Shown here: piece by piece, positions 18,001-25,195 of the stretch
Layout of the letters: the number at the start of each line of letters is the position of its first letter
How positions within the stretch are numbered: position 1 is the first letter of the stretch
Source of the DNA: Acidobacteriota bacterium
GTDB lineage: Bacteria > Acidobacteriota > UBA6911
NCBI GenBank assembly: GCA_016934295.1
Contig: JAFGTD010000154.1
Coordinates: 1 to 38,257 of the forward strand
DNA length: 38,257 nucleotides
Direction: 5' to 3'
Position numbers and translations under genes: made by a program
Notes under the pieces: generated by a model
What the model saw: only the letters and a program-made list of their open reading frames with translations
Database searches by the model: none
What the model was told of the DNA's origin: nothing

Positions 18001-18197
18001 TGGACGGTATTTCCTATGTTCGCTCGGCGGGTCACAATAGCGGTTTCCCGGATAAAGAGCCTGTTTATTTCTTCCCGGAAAAGCGGTTCTCCCGGGCTTT
18101 TTCGTAAATTGAACCGCGGCTCTTTGGTATGACGGAATAATCCCTCAGGGCATCCACGCCTGTGGAAAATACCCCGCTTCAATAACATGTACTTCAT
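14997..18197 (-). CDS. Ferredoxin/FrhB-like + Rossmann + polysaccharide pyruvyl transferase fusion
   Basis: This is a 1066-residue multidomain protein. Two 4Fe-4S sites are visible: C70-x2-C73-x2-C76-x3-C80-P and C104-x2-C107-x2-C110-x3-C114-P. Residues ~140-440 are a coenzyme F420 hydrogenase/dehydrogenase beta-subunit (FrhB) domain, with ASGGAVTALL, VVGVPCVIKAVRNL and GCCHLCSDFWGHRADITVKD. Residues ~500-600 are a Rossmann unit (LIVCWGTGSLGRDVG, FVDSDP, LILIAS). Residues ~635-990 are a polysaccharide pyruvyl transferase domain (GGYGYRNAGDEAQLAATL, FFCGGGYLTG, SGQTIGVW, KHHPIIFALGERVPVISL). It would pair a redox step with pyruvyl ketal transfer on a glycan; this is inference. The start is uncertain: the ATG at 18197 lacks a Shine-Dalgarno sequence, and a GTG at 18035 (residue 55) follows a GGGA and sits closer to the first cluster. 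Confidence 0.88.
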   Translation of the reverse strand: MKYMLLKRGIFHRRGCPEGLFRHTKEPRFNLRKSPGEPLFREEINRLFIRETAIVTRRANIGNTVHAGTCIGCGCCAVICPVNAVTIHWTNRCEYIPRVDESLCTDCGLCSSTCPNNPRTLREDAERISSCDPWTFGMDGADFFLAWDPEPERRHRSASGGAVTALLRHLLKTGLADAVIHGEPIEGSIGKPHFRAGISTTAQECEARRGSFYHPICYNNVLEFLPGSIRRVAVVGVPCVIKAVRNLWEAKPEYSAISLVTVALACSHNVNGQFIDLLAETVGLSPRVSFDANLRNKDGIPDANNFNIRFDVSGRQVSLENRYRSLFTHAWREYWFAMGCCHLCSDFWGHRADITVKDAWGHWASDPLGKSIVILRNSNLRDAFQNNTELTLEPLDKSVVAHCQEPTVEYKQIRIMDRFNKPWWSRENRKSGYLRYRLASFLSRICYTHTTAKITRRLLFTLMGRPKHTLPAENFDAETTTKRGMNRLRRFLWRRILHERRSLIVCWGTGSLGRDVGRALAGRIGYFVDSDPRKQDTSLLGVPVRSPSFLKKEREADLLILIASVFEEQIRRQITDLELSASIRILAVNPLLLRAQKDWALEGKTNLQDWIKKLPWIKSREHRPKRKSPWYRQKKILVAGGYGYRNAGDEAQLAATLRELSRRFPDYLIKVLTPDLRDTHFLHDACLVGEASRLAFYDLDISDLYSLPTRGKKFRFLFRSFWLLINAWFIKNRIPISFVNARRTALLYEIATADLIFFCGGGYLTGKTLSRLWDGMFVLRLAHLFGTPSVLSGQTIGVWNSRFSRWLAGWGLKRAHLVATRDSNASVEALQNLGISPSKVMTTCDDALFMENPSGIGALRSLLDVSNINPSIVDSRFIVLNLHYWGFNEDSDRRWLLDRAAAILRCLAELDPVPVVGLPMTAIDEQTLLDLEKNLPDAAYRMLRYNKDYRIARALISLSHACITMKHHPIIFALGERVPVISLAHGAYYEHKNAGALGLFDLADCSIRLEENNYLQRFEALYRNICKNRSSIVKKIENGLPPLSSKRNIFFDRISSLLSGTGVNLQ

Positions 18198-18323
18198 CGA
18201 CAGATTTCATGGGAATCAATAGAAAATATTCTTTTCATTGAATAAACGCGTAAACGGCAGGATTGCGCGGAACAACAAGAAAAAATAAAGATTTCAAGAA
18301 TTTACGACGATGAAGTACATGTT
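18184..18323. promoter_or_regulatory. Divergent control region framed by a perfect 16-bp inverted repeat
   Basis: AACATGTACTTCATCG at 18184-18199 is the exact reverse complement of CGATGAAGTACATGTT at 18308-18323. The two frame 108 bp of AT-rich DNA between divergent genes. Each copy contains the CGATGAAG box seen at 5336-5343 and 6463-6470, and each begins a frame reading MKYML. The leftward one is the annotated N-terminus of the 1066-residue protein. The rightward one is a 28-codon open frame ending at 18396. Probably a bidirectional promoter/operator region. No clear -35/-10 pair was read. Confidence 0.5.
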
Positions 18324-18347
18324 GGATCGTGGGCTTTTTATTCGGAA

Positions 18348-18362
18348 TCACTCATTGAGTGA
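18348..18362. promoter_or_regulatory. 15-bp palindrome containing the AATGAGTGA-type 9-mer
   Basis: TCACTCA-T-TGAGTGA is a perfect palindrome 50 bp upstream of the rightward gene. Its left part TCACTCATT is the reverse complement of AATGAGTGA found at 6435-6443 and is repeated at 25187-25195 at the start of the winged-helix regulator gene. The most economical reading is an operator for that regulator. Confidence 0.45.
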
Positions 18363-18411
18363 ACGAACCGGCGTGAATTCGAGAGCGGTTCGATAGTGCA
18401 GAAGGCCGTTT

Positions 18412-20706
18412 ATGTTTATCTCTTTTCTCCTTCCATATGTCGATAGAGGGCAAGGCCCCATTTATCATTGGGTGCCTGCGGCGCAAATGTCCAGACTGGA
18501 TTCCGGGGACATAGTTTTAATTGCGGACGAAGGGTATTTCTCCGCGCCTTACGACTGGGGAAGGACGGAATATTTACATGGATTTCACTATGAGTATCCG
18601 GATATAGAGAAGTGGAGGAAGATTCGAAAAATAACCCTGGGAGGGGATATTTTTGGAGAGCTTGAAACCGGCAGTCTTTCTATGCTGGATGCCTTCCGCA
18701 CCCTGCTTTCCCGGGATTATCCCCCTTTAGGCAATGCGCTCCGGAGAATATTCGACGATCTCTGCCGGGCTGAAAAGCCTGAAGGGATATTGACCTGGTG
18801 CAATATACCAAGCCTGGAACTGGCTGCCGCCGAATACGGTCTGCCCGTGATCCACAATGAATTCGGTCCGTTTCGCCCGCCGAATTACACGGGTACTATC
18901 TATTTTGATTTCAAGGGAGTGAATGGAAATACCAGCGCAGCCCGGGATATGTCGGCATTTATGGACGAGGTGCGCCACGATGAAACGTTCCGTCCGTTGG
19001 ATATGGAGGAACTGCGACAGCTGTTCATGGTGGATCCGGCCCGCGCGCTGCAACGCCCCCCGATGCTCTTTAAAAGCGGCGTTGCACTGCAGGTCGAAGA
19101 CGACTCCAACATGCTCGCGTTCAATCGCGGCATGAATAATTTCGAGCTTATCTTCGCCGCACGCAAGGGATTGCTGCCCGGAGAACTCTTGATCCGCCGG
19201 CATCCCAAGGGTTATCTCGAATACGGGTCGTCCCTGGGAGTCCTGGATAATTCCGCAGATTCCATCGAATTCATTTCCCGGTGCGAGCGTGTTTTTTGTA
19301 CGAATTCGAGTGTCGCGTTCGAGGCCATGCTCATGGAAAAACCGGTGAAACTTTTCGGGGATTCTCCCATTGCCTGCCTGTCTCATGAGAAATACAGGGA
19401 ACTCTCACCCCGGGAACGGCTCCTCTGTTTAAACTACATGTTTATTGGATACCTTGTTCCGGTTTCCCTTCTCTTTGACCGGGATTACTATCGATGGCGG
19501 CTGGAATTCCCCACTTTCCGTGAAATCTACGACCGGCACCTGGATTATTTCCGCCGGTGTGGTGCGGATGCATCCACGAACGACTTGAATACCAGGGCGG
19601 AAAAACCGGCCGAAAAATATGTGCACGGATTTTCAAATCCGAATGACGTTCTATGGTTCGGCATGCATCTGTACCAGGAATCCAGGCATGCGGAATCCAG
19701 GGAATGGTTCGAAGCCGCCAGGCGCTGGCCGGACGTTCATCCCGATATTGCCGCGGAAGCCTGTTTCCACCTCGCGGAAATCTTTCGTGTGCAAGGGGAT
19801 GAAGAGCGATGGCGGCAATACAGCCTCGAGGGCATCCGTGTATTGGAAGCGTGGAGATCGGAAGACGTCCGTCGTCCGTTAAAAATCGGGATGCGATTTT
19901 ATCTGTTGGGTGAGTGGCTGCGGAGCCGGCCTTTTTTCCAAACCGTGGCGGACTCTCCGGATGTGGATGCCGAAAAGAGGACCGAAGCGAACCTGATGCT
20001 GGCCAGAATTCACTATCAACTGGGAGAAATGGCTCCCTGGGCTTCTCTTCTGGCTCGGATTATTGAAGAAAAAGGTATTTCCTATCCCCAGCCCTGGGAG
20101 CTTTTCGAACTCAGCCGCTGGCATTACGGGCGAGGCGATCGAGAACAGAGTCGCAGGGGATTTGAACATTTAATCGAATCCAATTTAGTGACGGAAAGCC
20201 GGCTGGTCGAGGCATATGTCTGTCTGGCGGATATTTACAGCCGGGAAGGTTGCCAGGATAAGCGGGAATGCCTGCTGCGATCGGGGATCGAAATTATGGA
20301 AGCAATCGATCCCAAAAGCAATTCCATGGCGCTGCTCCTTGCTGGATGGTTCCTTGAACTGGGAGATCGGGCCGGCAGCCTCCACTGGCTTGAATACATA
20401 CATAATCTACTGTATGAAAATTACTGGTCGGATCACGATGCATACCAAATAGCATCCCTTTTTAAGAGAACGGGGAAACACGAGTCAGCCGTTGCATGGT
20501 TCCAGCGTGTTTTAAATACGGCGGAATCGGAATCGGTTCGGGCCGGAGCGTTTTTTCATCTCGGCGAGTTGGCCCTGCGGCAAAAGGATTCTTCCCGGGC
20601 TCGGGACTATTTAAAAAAATGCCTCGAACTGAATCCGCAGCACCGTAAAGCACAGGTTTTTTATACGCAGATTTTGAATGGAGCCGTTCCTGTCCCGGAT
20701 CCATAG
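18412..20706 (+). CDS. Capsule-type glycosyltransferase (GT-B-like) fused to TPR repeats
   Basis: The protein has 764 residues. The first ~400 resemble capsular polysaccharide synthesis transferases of the KpsC/KpsS broad group. RRHPKGYLEYGS is followed by IEFISRCERVFCTNSSVAFEAMLMEKPVKLFG, the phosphate/nucleotide loop in which a surface Asn-Ser-Ser precedes a helix. The family assignment is only moderate. Residues ~415-760 are helical repeats of TPR type: WFGMHLYQESRHAESREWFEAA, CFHLAEIFRVQGDEERW, QIASLFKRTGKHESAVAWFQRVL and FFHLGELALRQKDSSRARDYLKKCLELNPQHRKA. The latter matches the tails of the GT4 and WbsX proteins. It is divergent from the 1066-residue fusion gene and is followed by a radical SAM gene 26 bp downstream. 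Confidence 0.72.
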   Translation: MFISFLLPYVDRGQGPIYHWVPAAQMSRLDSGDIVLIADEGYFSAPYDWGRTEYLHGFHYEYPDIEKWRKIRKITLGGDIFGELETGSLSMLDAFRTLLSRDYPPLGNALRRIFDDLCRAEKPEGILTWCNIPSLELAAAEYGLPVIHNEFGPFRPPNYTGTIYFDFKGVNGNTSAARDMSAFMDEVRHDETFRPLDMEELRQLFMVDPARALQRPPMLFKSGVALQVEDDSNMLAFNRGMNNFELIFAARKGLLPGELLIRRHPKGYLEYGSSLGVLDNSADSIEFISRCERVFCTNSSVAFEAMLMEKPVKLFGDSPIACLSHEKYRELSPRERLLCLNYMFIGYLVPVSLLFDRDYYRWRLEFPTFREIYDRHLDYFRRCGADASTNDLNTRAEKPAEKYVHGFSNPNDVLWFGMHLYQESRHAESREWFEAARRWPDVHPDIAAEACFHLAEIFRVQGDEERWRQYSLEGIRVLEAWRSEDVRRPLKIGMRFYLLGEWLRSRPFFQTVADSPDVDAEKRTEANLMLARIHYQLGEMAPWASLLARIIEEKGISYPQPWELFELSRWHYGRGDREQSRRGFEHLIESNLVTESRLVEAYVCLADIYSREGCQDKRECLLRSGIEIMEAIDPKSNSMALLLAGWFLELGDRAGSLHWLEYIHNLLYENYWSDHDAYQIASLFKRTGKHESAVAWFQRVLNTAESESVRAGAFFHLGELALRQKDSSRARDYLKKCLELNPQHRKAQVFYTQILNGAVPVPDP

Positions 20707-20732
20707 TCCGGTGAAAGCATAAAGAGTATGAG

Positions 20733-21785
20733 GTGGTTGTGTTCCATAGCCCTCCGACCAAAATAGGCATTCATCCGACAAGCAGGTGTAACCTGAAATG
20801 TCGTATGTGCGATACGGGGTATAGGGGATCCGGAGCGGAAAGCCTGCAGCGGAATTTTGCCCTTCGTCGTTCATCGTACAGCAATGAAATGCCCATTGAT
20901 AAATGGGAAGAGGCGATCGACCAGATCCGTGCGATTGCTCCCGGAGCTCCCTTGAGTGTCAGCGGCGGCGAACCTTTTTTATATCCGGACATCGTCAGGC
21001 TGCTTGCATCCATTATAAACGCCGGTATGGAATTAAGAGTGGTTACCAATGGGACTCTTCTTGGGCCCCATGTTGCGTCGCTTTTGCAGGCTTTAAACGG
21101 AAGAACCGCAACACTGGTATTTTCCCTGGATGGGCCCGAGCATATACACGACAAGGTCCGTGGCGTTCGCGGAGCCTATTTACGGCTCATCGAAACGATA
21201 GAGGACCTGGCGAAGCATGGGGATTTTTGTAAAATCAATATAACGACGACAATCAACGATGTGAACTGTTCCCGCCTGTTCGATACCGTGAAAGCAATGC
21301 TGGACCGATACGGCGATCGTATATTCACGTACTCCCTGTACCATCCCTGGTATCGGAACAACCGTCTTGTCGAAATACACAACCGGGAGTGCAGGGAGTA
21401 CAAAGCCCTGCCCGCAAATTCTCAGGTCATCGATTATCAGGCCATGGACACCGATACCGTCTGGAACGAATTAGAAAAAATCAAAACCATGTACCCGCAG
21501 GTACGGATAGTGCCTCAACTTGACAAGAAAGGCATGGACCTGTATTACCGGTCTCCCGAAACCCCTGTTGTTAAAAATCTGTGCAAAGCCCCGTTTACGA
21601 ATTTACTGATAAATCCGAAGGGCGATGTCCTGGTCAATGCGCTCTGTTTTGCCGGCGTTCTGGGCAATGTACGGGATTCCGGAATTGCAGATATATGGAA
21701 CGGAGAAAAATTCAGGATTTTTCGGGAGCGCATGTCCGAACGGATTTATCCCGGATGCAACCGGTGCTGTGACCTGTTTATGTAA
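20733..21785 (+). CDS. Radical SAM / SPASM-domain enzyme
   Basis: This is a 350-residue radical SAM enzyme. The cluster motif C19-x3-C23-x2-C26 (CNLKCRMC) binds the SAM-coordinated 4Fe-4S cluster. SVSGGEPFLYPD is the usual GGEP SAM-binding motif. FSLDGPEHIHDKVRG follows in the barrel. The C-terminal SPASM/twitch part carries Cys in NLCKAPF, ALCFAG and PGCNRCCDLF, enough for an auxiliary Fe-S cluster. Relatives modify peptides, or dehydrogenate or epimerise sugars and alcohols; given the neighbours, a sugar or glycopeptide substrate is plausible but unproved. The start is GTG at 20733 or 20739, both near GAGG at 20730-20733. It converges with the NHL gene after 25 bp. Confidence 0.88.
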   Translation: MVVFHSPPTKIGIHPTSRCNLKCRMCDTGYRGSGAESLQRNFALRRSSYSNEMPIDKWEEAIDQIRAIAPGAPLSVSGGEPFLYPDIVRLLASIINAGMELRVVTNGTLLGPHVASLLQALNGRTATLVFSLDGPEHIHDKVRGVRGAYLRLIETIEDLAKHGDFCKINITTTINDVNCSRLFDTVKAMLDRYGDRIFTYSLYHPWYRNNRLVEIHNRECREYKALPANSQVIDYQAMDTDTVWNELEKIKTMYPQVRIVPQLDKKGMDLYYRSPETPVVKNLCKAPFTNLLINPKGDVLVNALCFAGVLGNVRDSGIADIWNGEKFRIFRERMSERIYPGCNRCCDLFM

Positions 21786-21810
21786 AGCCCGGGCTGGGAC
21801 CGGAGGGTAT

Positions 21811-24276
21811 TTAATTCTGCCGCTCATAAACGTGGATCGATCCGAAACTCATATCCGCTACATAAAGCCTTTCCTGAAAGACCAGCATGCCGGGAGCGAA
21901 GTAGTTTAACAGAAGCTTGCCCTTTTCCGTTCCGGAAGGGCTGAAAAGTTTGATCGATCTTAGATACTTGTTCTGGGCTATGGCGATCGCCCGGTCTTCA
22001 AACTCCGCTGCGGCTTCCGGCAAAAAGAGGTCTCCCTCTCCGAGTCCGCATTTTCCCATCTCTTCGACAACGGTTCCTTCCTCATTCAATCTCAGGATGC
22101 GGTGGTTGCGCCGATCCACAACCCAGAATCCTCCATCGGATGCGGTGCAGAATGAAACCGGCTCCAGCATTTCCGCGCGGTTTCTTCCGATTTTTGAGAA
22201 AAAAGGCTGGATTTTGCCGTCCGATGTAATTCGGGCGATGCAATGATTTGCGTCCGTTACGAGCAGCGAACCGTCCGGCCTCGCAAGAATGCCATAGGGG
22301 GCAGTCAGCTTTTCCCGTGCGGAACCGTCTCTGCCAAGCGTTCTGAAGGCTTTGCTCTCCAAATCGAATTCAACGATTCGATGATTGGAGAAATCGGCCG
22401 CCCATAACCGTTTATTCATGGCCAGAGCCAGATGGGCGAAACTTGCGGGCCCTTCATGGTTTTCCAGGCCGCTTCCCAGGTTTTCGAGAATTGTTCCCTC
22501 CGGGTTCAAATGCAGAATTTCCGATGCATTGTGTGAACTGACATATAAATCTCCCCCGGAAGAACATGCCAGTCCGAGAGGATTGAACCGTTTGTCGCCA
22601 CGGGTAAGCTGGATTGTATTTACTTCACGGAACGGGGTGGATTGGGGAGGATGATGGCGATAGTCGCTGCGATGGGACTGATATCCCGGGGATTGTTTTT
22701 TATCCGGCAGCTTTTTTGCCAGCGGTTGAATCCAGGGAACCGGCAGATACCCGGTAACGGCTTCTCTTACAGCGGTCCACTGATAAATCCATTCCCTGAT
22801 GTTTTGCAGCTCGGTTTCCAGCGGTGCGATAGCGTTCGTCATACTTTCATTCGGCGTTCCCCCGGAAAGTGTGTTGTGCAGCAACATAAGGGTGTCCAGG
22901 CCGTCCTGCACCCGCGCGAAATAATCGAGGATCGGACGGGATAATCCCATCCAGATATCCTGTTCGGTCGAGATTCTTCCGGCCCGTTCTCCGGCGTCTT
23001 CGACGGAAAAATGCCATTCAAGGAGTCCGAGACTCCAGTGGTGAATGGATTGGATAAAGATTCGTTCCGCTTTTTTCCTTTTATCCGGGAGTGCCTGGAT
23101 CTCTTCTGAAATCCGGGTCCATTGCCGTGGATCGTTTTTATTGCCGAGGGATTCCACCCTGTCCGTCAGGGCGAGAATTTCGTCGACGATCTCCACCCAG
23201 CCTGCAACCGCATCGTGGATGAGGGTTTCGTCCCGCAATGCGAGTTCCATTTCGGCCGAAGTGCGTAATGGGGAATATCGTATTGAGGAATGAGAGGGAT
23301 CGGGATCCGTTTTAGAGGCCTGCCATTGGCTGCGTTCGATGCAATCCCCTTTTTGAAGAAAGAACTCGTTTAAGGGCAGATTGGATGGAACGGGAATCCC
23401 CCGGACTTCAACCTCGTACCGGCATCGACCGGCGGCGCTGTAGATATGCAGACGTCGGGTGTCCCGCTGCCAGCCGATCAGACCGGAATTATCGGCGGAC
23501 ATCCATTCGATATTTTTTGAAAAAGAACTGATTGGCAAGAAATTCGATAAAAGGACCTGCTTCAGCTGCAGGGATCGGGGTTCCCAGATGTAAAGAGCCT
23601 GCTCGGAACTCCCCAATATCCTGGCCGGGAAAAAACAGAATTCGAACAATGGGAACTCTCGGATATATCCGGGGTGAACGGCAACGTTTTCAAAAAGCAT
23701 TCCCGGGATCGCCCAGTGATCCTGCAGCGCCGTCGGGAAACGACGTCCGATTTGAAAAAGAAGCCGCCCGTTCGACCCCATGGCTGAGAGAAAGTGGTTA
23801 TCTTTGTCGAGTACCAGCCAGTAACCTCTGTCATACGTCCCGTGCGTGGAATCTGAGGCATCGGGAATAAACCGCACGTCGCAGGGCTCCAGCAAGGGCT
23901 TGTTTCCTGCCTTGTGCCAGGCTTCAATCGGATTGCCCGCCGTGTCCAGGAACTGGACACGGTGATTCCATGAATCGCAGACAGCCAGGCATTCAATGAA
24001 TGCCTCTTCTTTTTGAATAACACCCAGGGAGATTCCCCGAGGGTAACGAAAGGCGCCCGGTTTCGAGCCGCGTTCGCTTTGATGCCATCGTATGGATCCG
24101 TCCGGGGTCAAAGATACGACGCTATGATTGAGCTCATCGGAATAATAGAGGTTTCCGGATGAGTCCGCGACGATGGTGTGCACCGGACCGGCCGGTTTGC
24201 CGGTAAAGCCCGGCAAACGAAACTGTTCCAACGTACGAAGTGTTGCCGGTTTTGAGGGTGAGTCCGCATGGTTCAT
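21811..24276 (-). CDS. Large NHL-repeat (beta-propeller) protein with central helical domain
   Basis: The protein has 821 residues and no signal peptide or membrane segment, so it is probably cytoplasmic. The N-terminal ~220 residues contain NHL-like strands (VHTIVADSSGNLYYSDELNHSVVSL, PRGISLG, AVCDSWNHRVQFLD). A central section of ~200 residues is helical (ALTDRVESL, LPDKRKKAERIFIQSIHHWSLGLLEWHF, VQDGLDTLMLLHNTL). The C-terminal ~270 residues are canonical NHL repeats (LGLACSSGGDLYVSSHNASEILHL, LWAADFSNHRIVEFD, PYGILARPDGSLLVTDANHCIARI, GGFWVVDRRNHRILRLNEEG). NHL propellers bind proteins, RNA or glycans. The role here is unknown. The first gene after the convergent glycan island, it reads away from the regulator region. 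Confidence 0.82.
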   Translation of the reverse strand: MNHADSPSKPATLRTLEQFRLPGFTGKPAGPVHTIVADSSGNLYYSDELNHSVVSLTPDGSIRWHQSERGSKPGAFRYPRGISLGVIQKEEAFIECLAVCDSWNHRVQFLDTAGNPIEAWHKAGNKPLLEPCDVRFIPDASDSTHGTYDRGYWLVLDKDNHFLSAMGSNGRLLFQIGRRFPTALQDHWAIPGMLFENVAVHPGYIREFPLFEFCFFPARILGSSEQALYIWEPRSLQLKQVLLSNFLPISSFSKNIEWMSADNSGLIGWQRDTRRLHIYSAAGRCRYEVEVRGIPVPSNLPLNEFFLQKGDCIERSQWQASKTDPDPSHSSIRYSPLRTSAEMELALRDETLIHDAVAGWVEIVDEILALTDRVESLGNKNDPRQWTRISEEIQALPDKRKKAERIFIQSIHHWSLGLLEWHFSVEDAGERAGRISTEQDIWMGLSRPILDYFARVQDGLDTLMLLHNTLSGGTPNESMTNAIAPLETELQNIREWIYQWTAVREAVTGYLPVPWIQPLAKKLPDKKQSPGYQSHRSDYRHHPPQSTPFREVNTIQLTRGDKRFNPLGLACSSGGDLYVSSHNASEILHLNPEGTILENLGSGLENHEGPASFAHLALAMNKRLWAADFSNHRIVEFDLESKAFRTLGRDGSAREKLTAPYGILARPDGSLLVTDANHCIARITSDGKIQPFFSKIGRNRAEMLEPVSFCTASDGGFWVVDRRNHRILRLNEEGTVVEEMGKCGLGEGDLFLPEAAAEFEDRAIAIAQNKYLRSIKLFSPSGTEKGKLLLNYFAPGMLVFQERLYVADMSFGSIHVYERQN

Positions 24277-24470
24277 GGCAAGAGTGATTATACTGGAAGT
24301 GGATCTTTAATGAACGGATTTAACCCGCATTTCCAACAAGGTTTGTGTCTGCGGGATATGCCGATTCAGGGCGCGGATGGAGATCCCTGTCTTCCGGCAG
24401 CGGGTGAACCGGGGTAAATGCCGGCAATAAAAACGTGCTGTCCCTATGTCGGAGTCCTGGTTGAAATCGA
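24277..24470. other. Intergenic region between NHL and regulator genes
   Basis: These 194 bp lie between two leftward genes. On the minus strand a TATAAT hexamer sits about 12 nt upstream of the NHL start codon (24289-24294), but I see no convincing -35 partner. A 6-bp inverted repeat CCGGCA/TGCCGG lies further upstream. No T-rich terminator for the regulator gene was found. Confidence 0.35.
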
Positions 24471-25181
24471 CTATGAAAAGCTGTTTGCCTGATCCCGGTT
24501 ATTATAATAGGACAATGGTTCCGAACCGGCCTTGAGGAATGTTGGGTTGTCCTGTCTTCGGCTTTTATACAGGTAAATAAGTTCTATCCCGCGTTCCGAC
24601 AGGGCGGCGAGGTGTCGGTGCATTTCCTCCGTATTCAGGGTGCCTGCAATAATGACGGCATCGGGAGAGATAAACCGGATCTGCGAAGGATTCACCACCT
24701 CGCGACCACAAAAATCGTTGCCGATCCTTTCGGGATTGTCGTCACAAATTCCCTGAATGCTGATACCGGCCGATTCCAGAGCATGAAACGCCAACTGAGC
24801 CAGGTGCCCGCTTCCGTACAGGACAACCCTCTGCAACGCGGAACTGGCCTGGTTCATGATTCGTGTTCGAATGTACTCTTTGGCGCCGGCAAACATCCGG
24901 GCCATTTCACCGATCAGTTCCGTTTGAAGCGTTTCAAGATGCCGGTCTCCTGAAAGAGTCAGGTGATAGGTGACGCTTTTAACGGATTTGCGGTTGTATT
25001 CCAGCAGGCCGCTGTTGCACAGGTCCTTCATATAGTTGTTAACCATGGCAACAGACAGGGAACAACGGGCGGCAAGTTCCGCCTGTGTGATTCGGGCATT
25101 TGCCGCCACTTCACGGAGGATATTCAACTGATTTAATTTTGGCGACTGAAGATAGAGACTGTGAAGGTCTTTTGTCTGCAT
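24471..25181 (-). CDS. Winged-helix regulator fused to Rossmann-type sensor domain
   Basis: This is a ~236-residue DNA-binding protein. Residues ~18-75 are a winged helix (LNILREVAANARITQAELAARCSLSVAMVNNYMKDLCNSGLLEY, then a YHLTLSG wing). Residues ~117-215 are a Rossmann unit: VVLYGSGHLAQLAFHALES, GICDDNPERIGNDFCGREVVNPSQI, then DAVIIAGTLNTEEMHRHL. This matches the layout of the sugar/nucleotide-binding domains at 1169-1546 and in the 1066-residue fusion. It could therefore read a nucleotide-sugar or cofactor and control glycan genes. The ATG at 25181 is chosen; a GTG at 25190 adds three residues. The 9-mer TCACTCATT at 25187-25195 sits at its start, suggesting autoregulation. Confidence 0.8.
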   Translation of the reverse strand: MQTKDLHSLYLQSPKLNQLNILREVAANARITQAELAARCSLSVAMVNNYMKDLCNSGLLEYNRKSVKSVTYHLTLSGDRHLETLQTELIGEMARMFAGAKEYIRTRIMNQASSALQRVVLYGSGHLAQLAFHALESAGISIQGICDDNPERIGNDFCGREVVNPSQIRFISPDAVIIAGTLNTEEMHRHLAALSERGIELIYLYKSRRQDNPTFLKAGSEPLSYYNNRDQANSFS

Positions 25182-25186
25182 ATTAT

Positions 25187-25195
25187 TCACTCATT
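25187..25195. promoter_or_regulatory. Candidate autoregulatory half-site (TCACTCATT)
   Basis: This 9-mer is identical to one arm of the palindrome at 18348-18362 and is the reverse complement of 6435-6443. Here the second half is degenerate (CAATGGTTCA). It lies on the translation start of the winged-helix regulator, where a bound repressor would block expression. Upstream, the minus strand also carries GTCGATGAG near 25245, similar to the CGATGAAG box. Confidence 0.35.

Noticed and set aside
17379-18107. A 242-codon open frame on the plus strand
   Set aside because: It is antisense to the Fe-S/FrhB part of the 1066-residue fusion, which has complete cysteine motifs; the plus reading looks like random composition.
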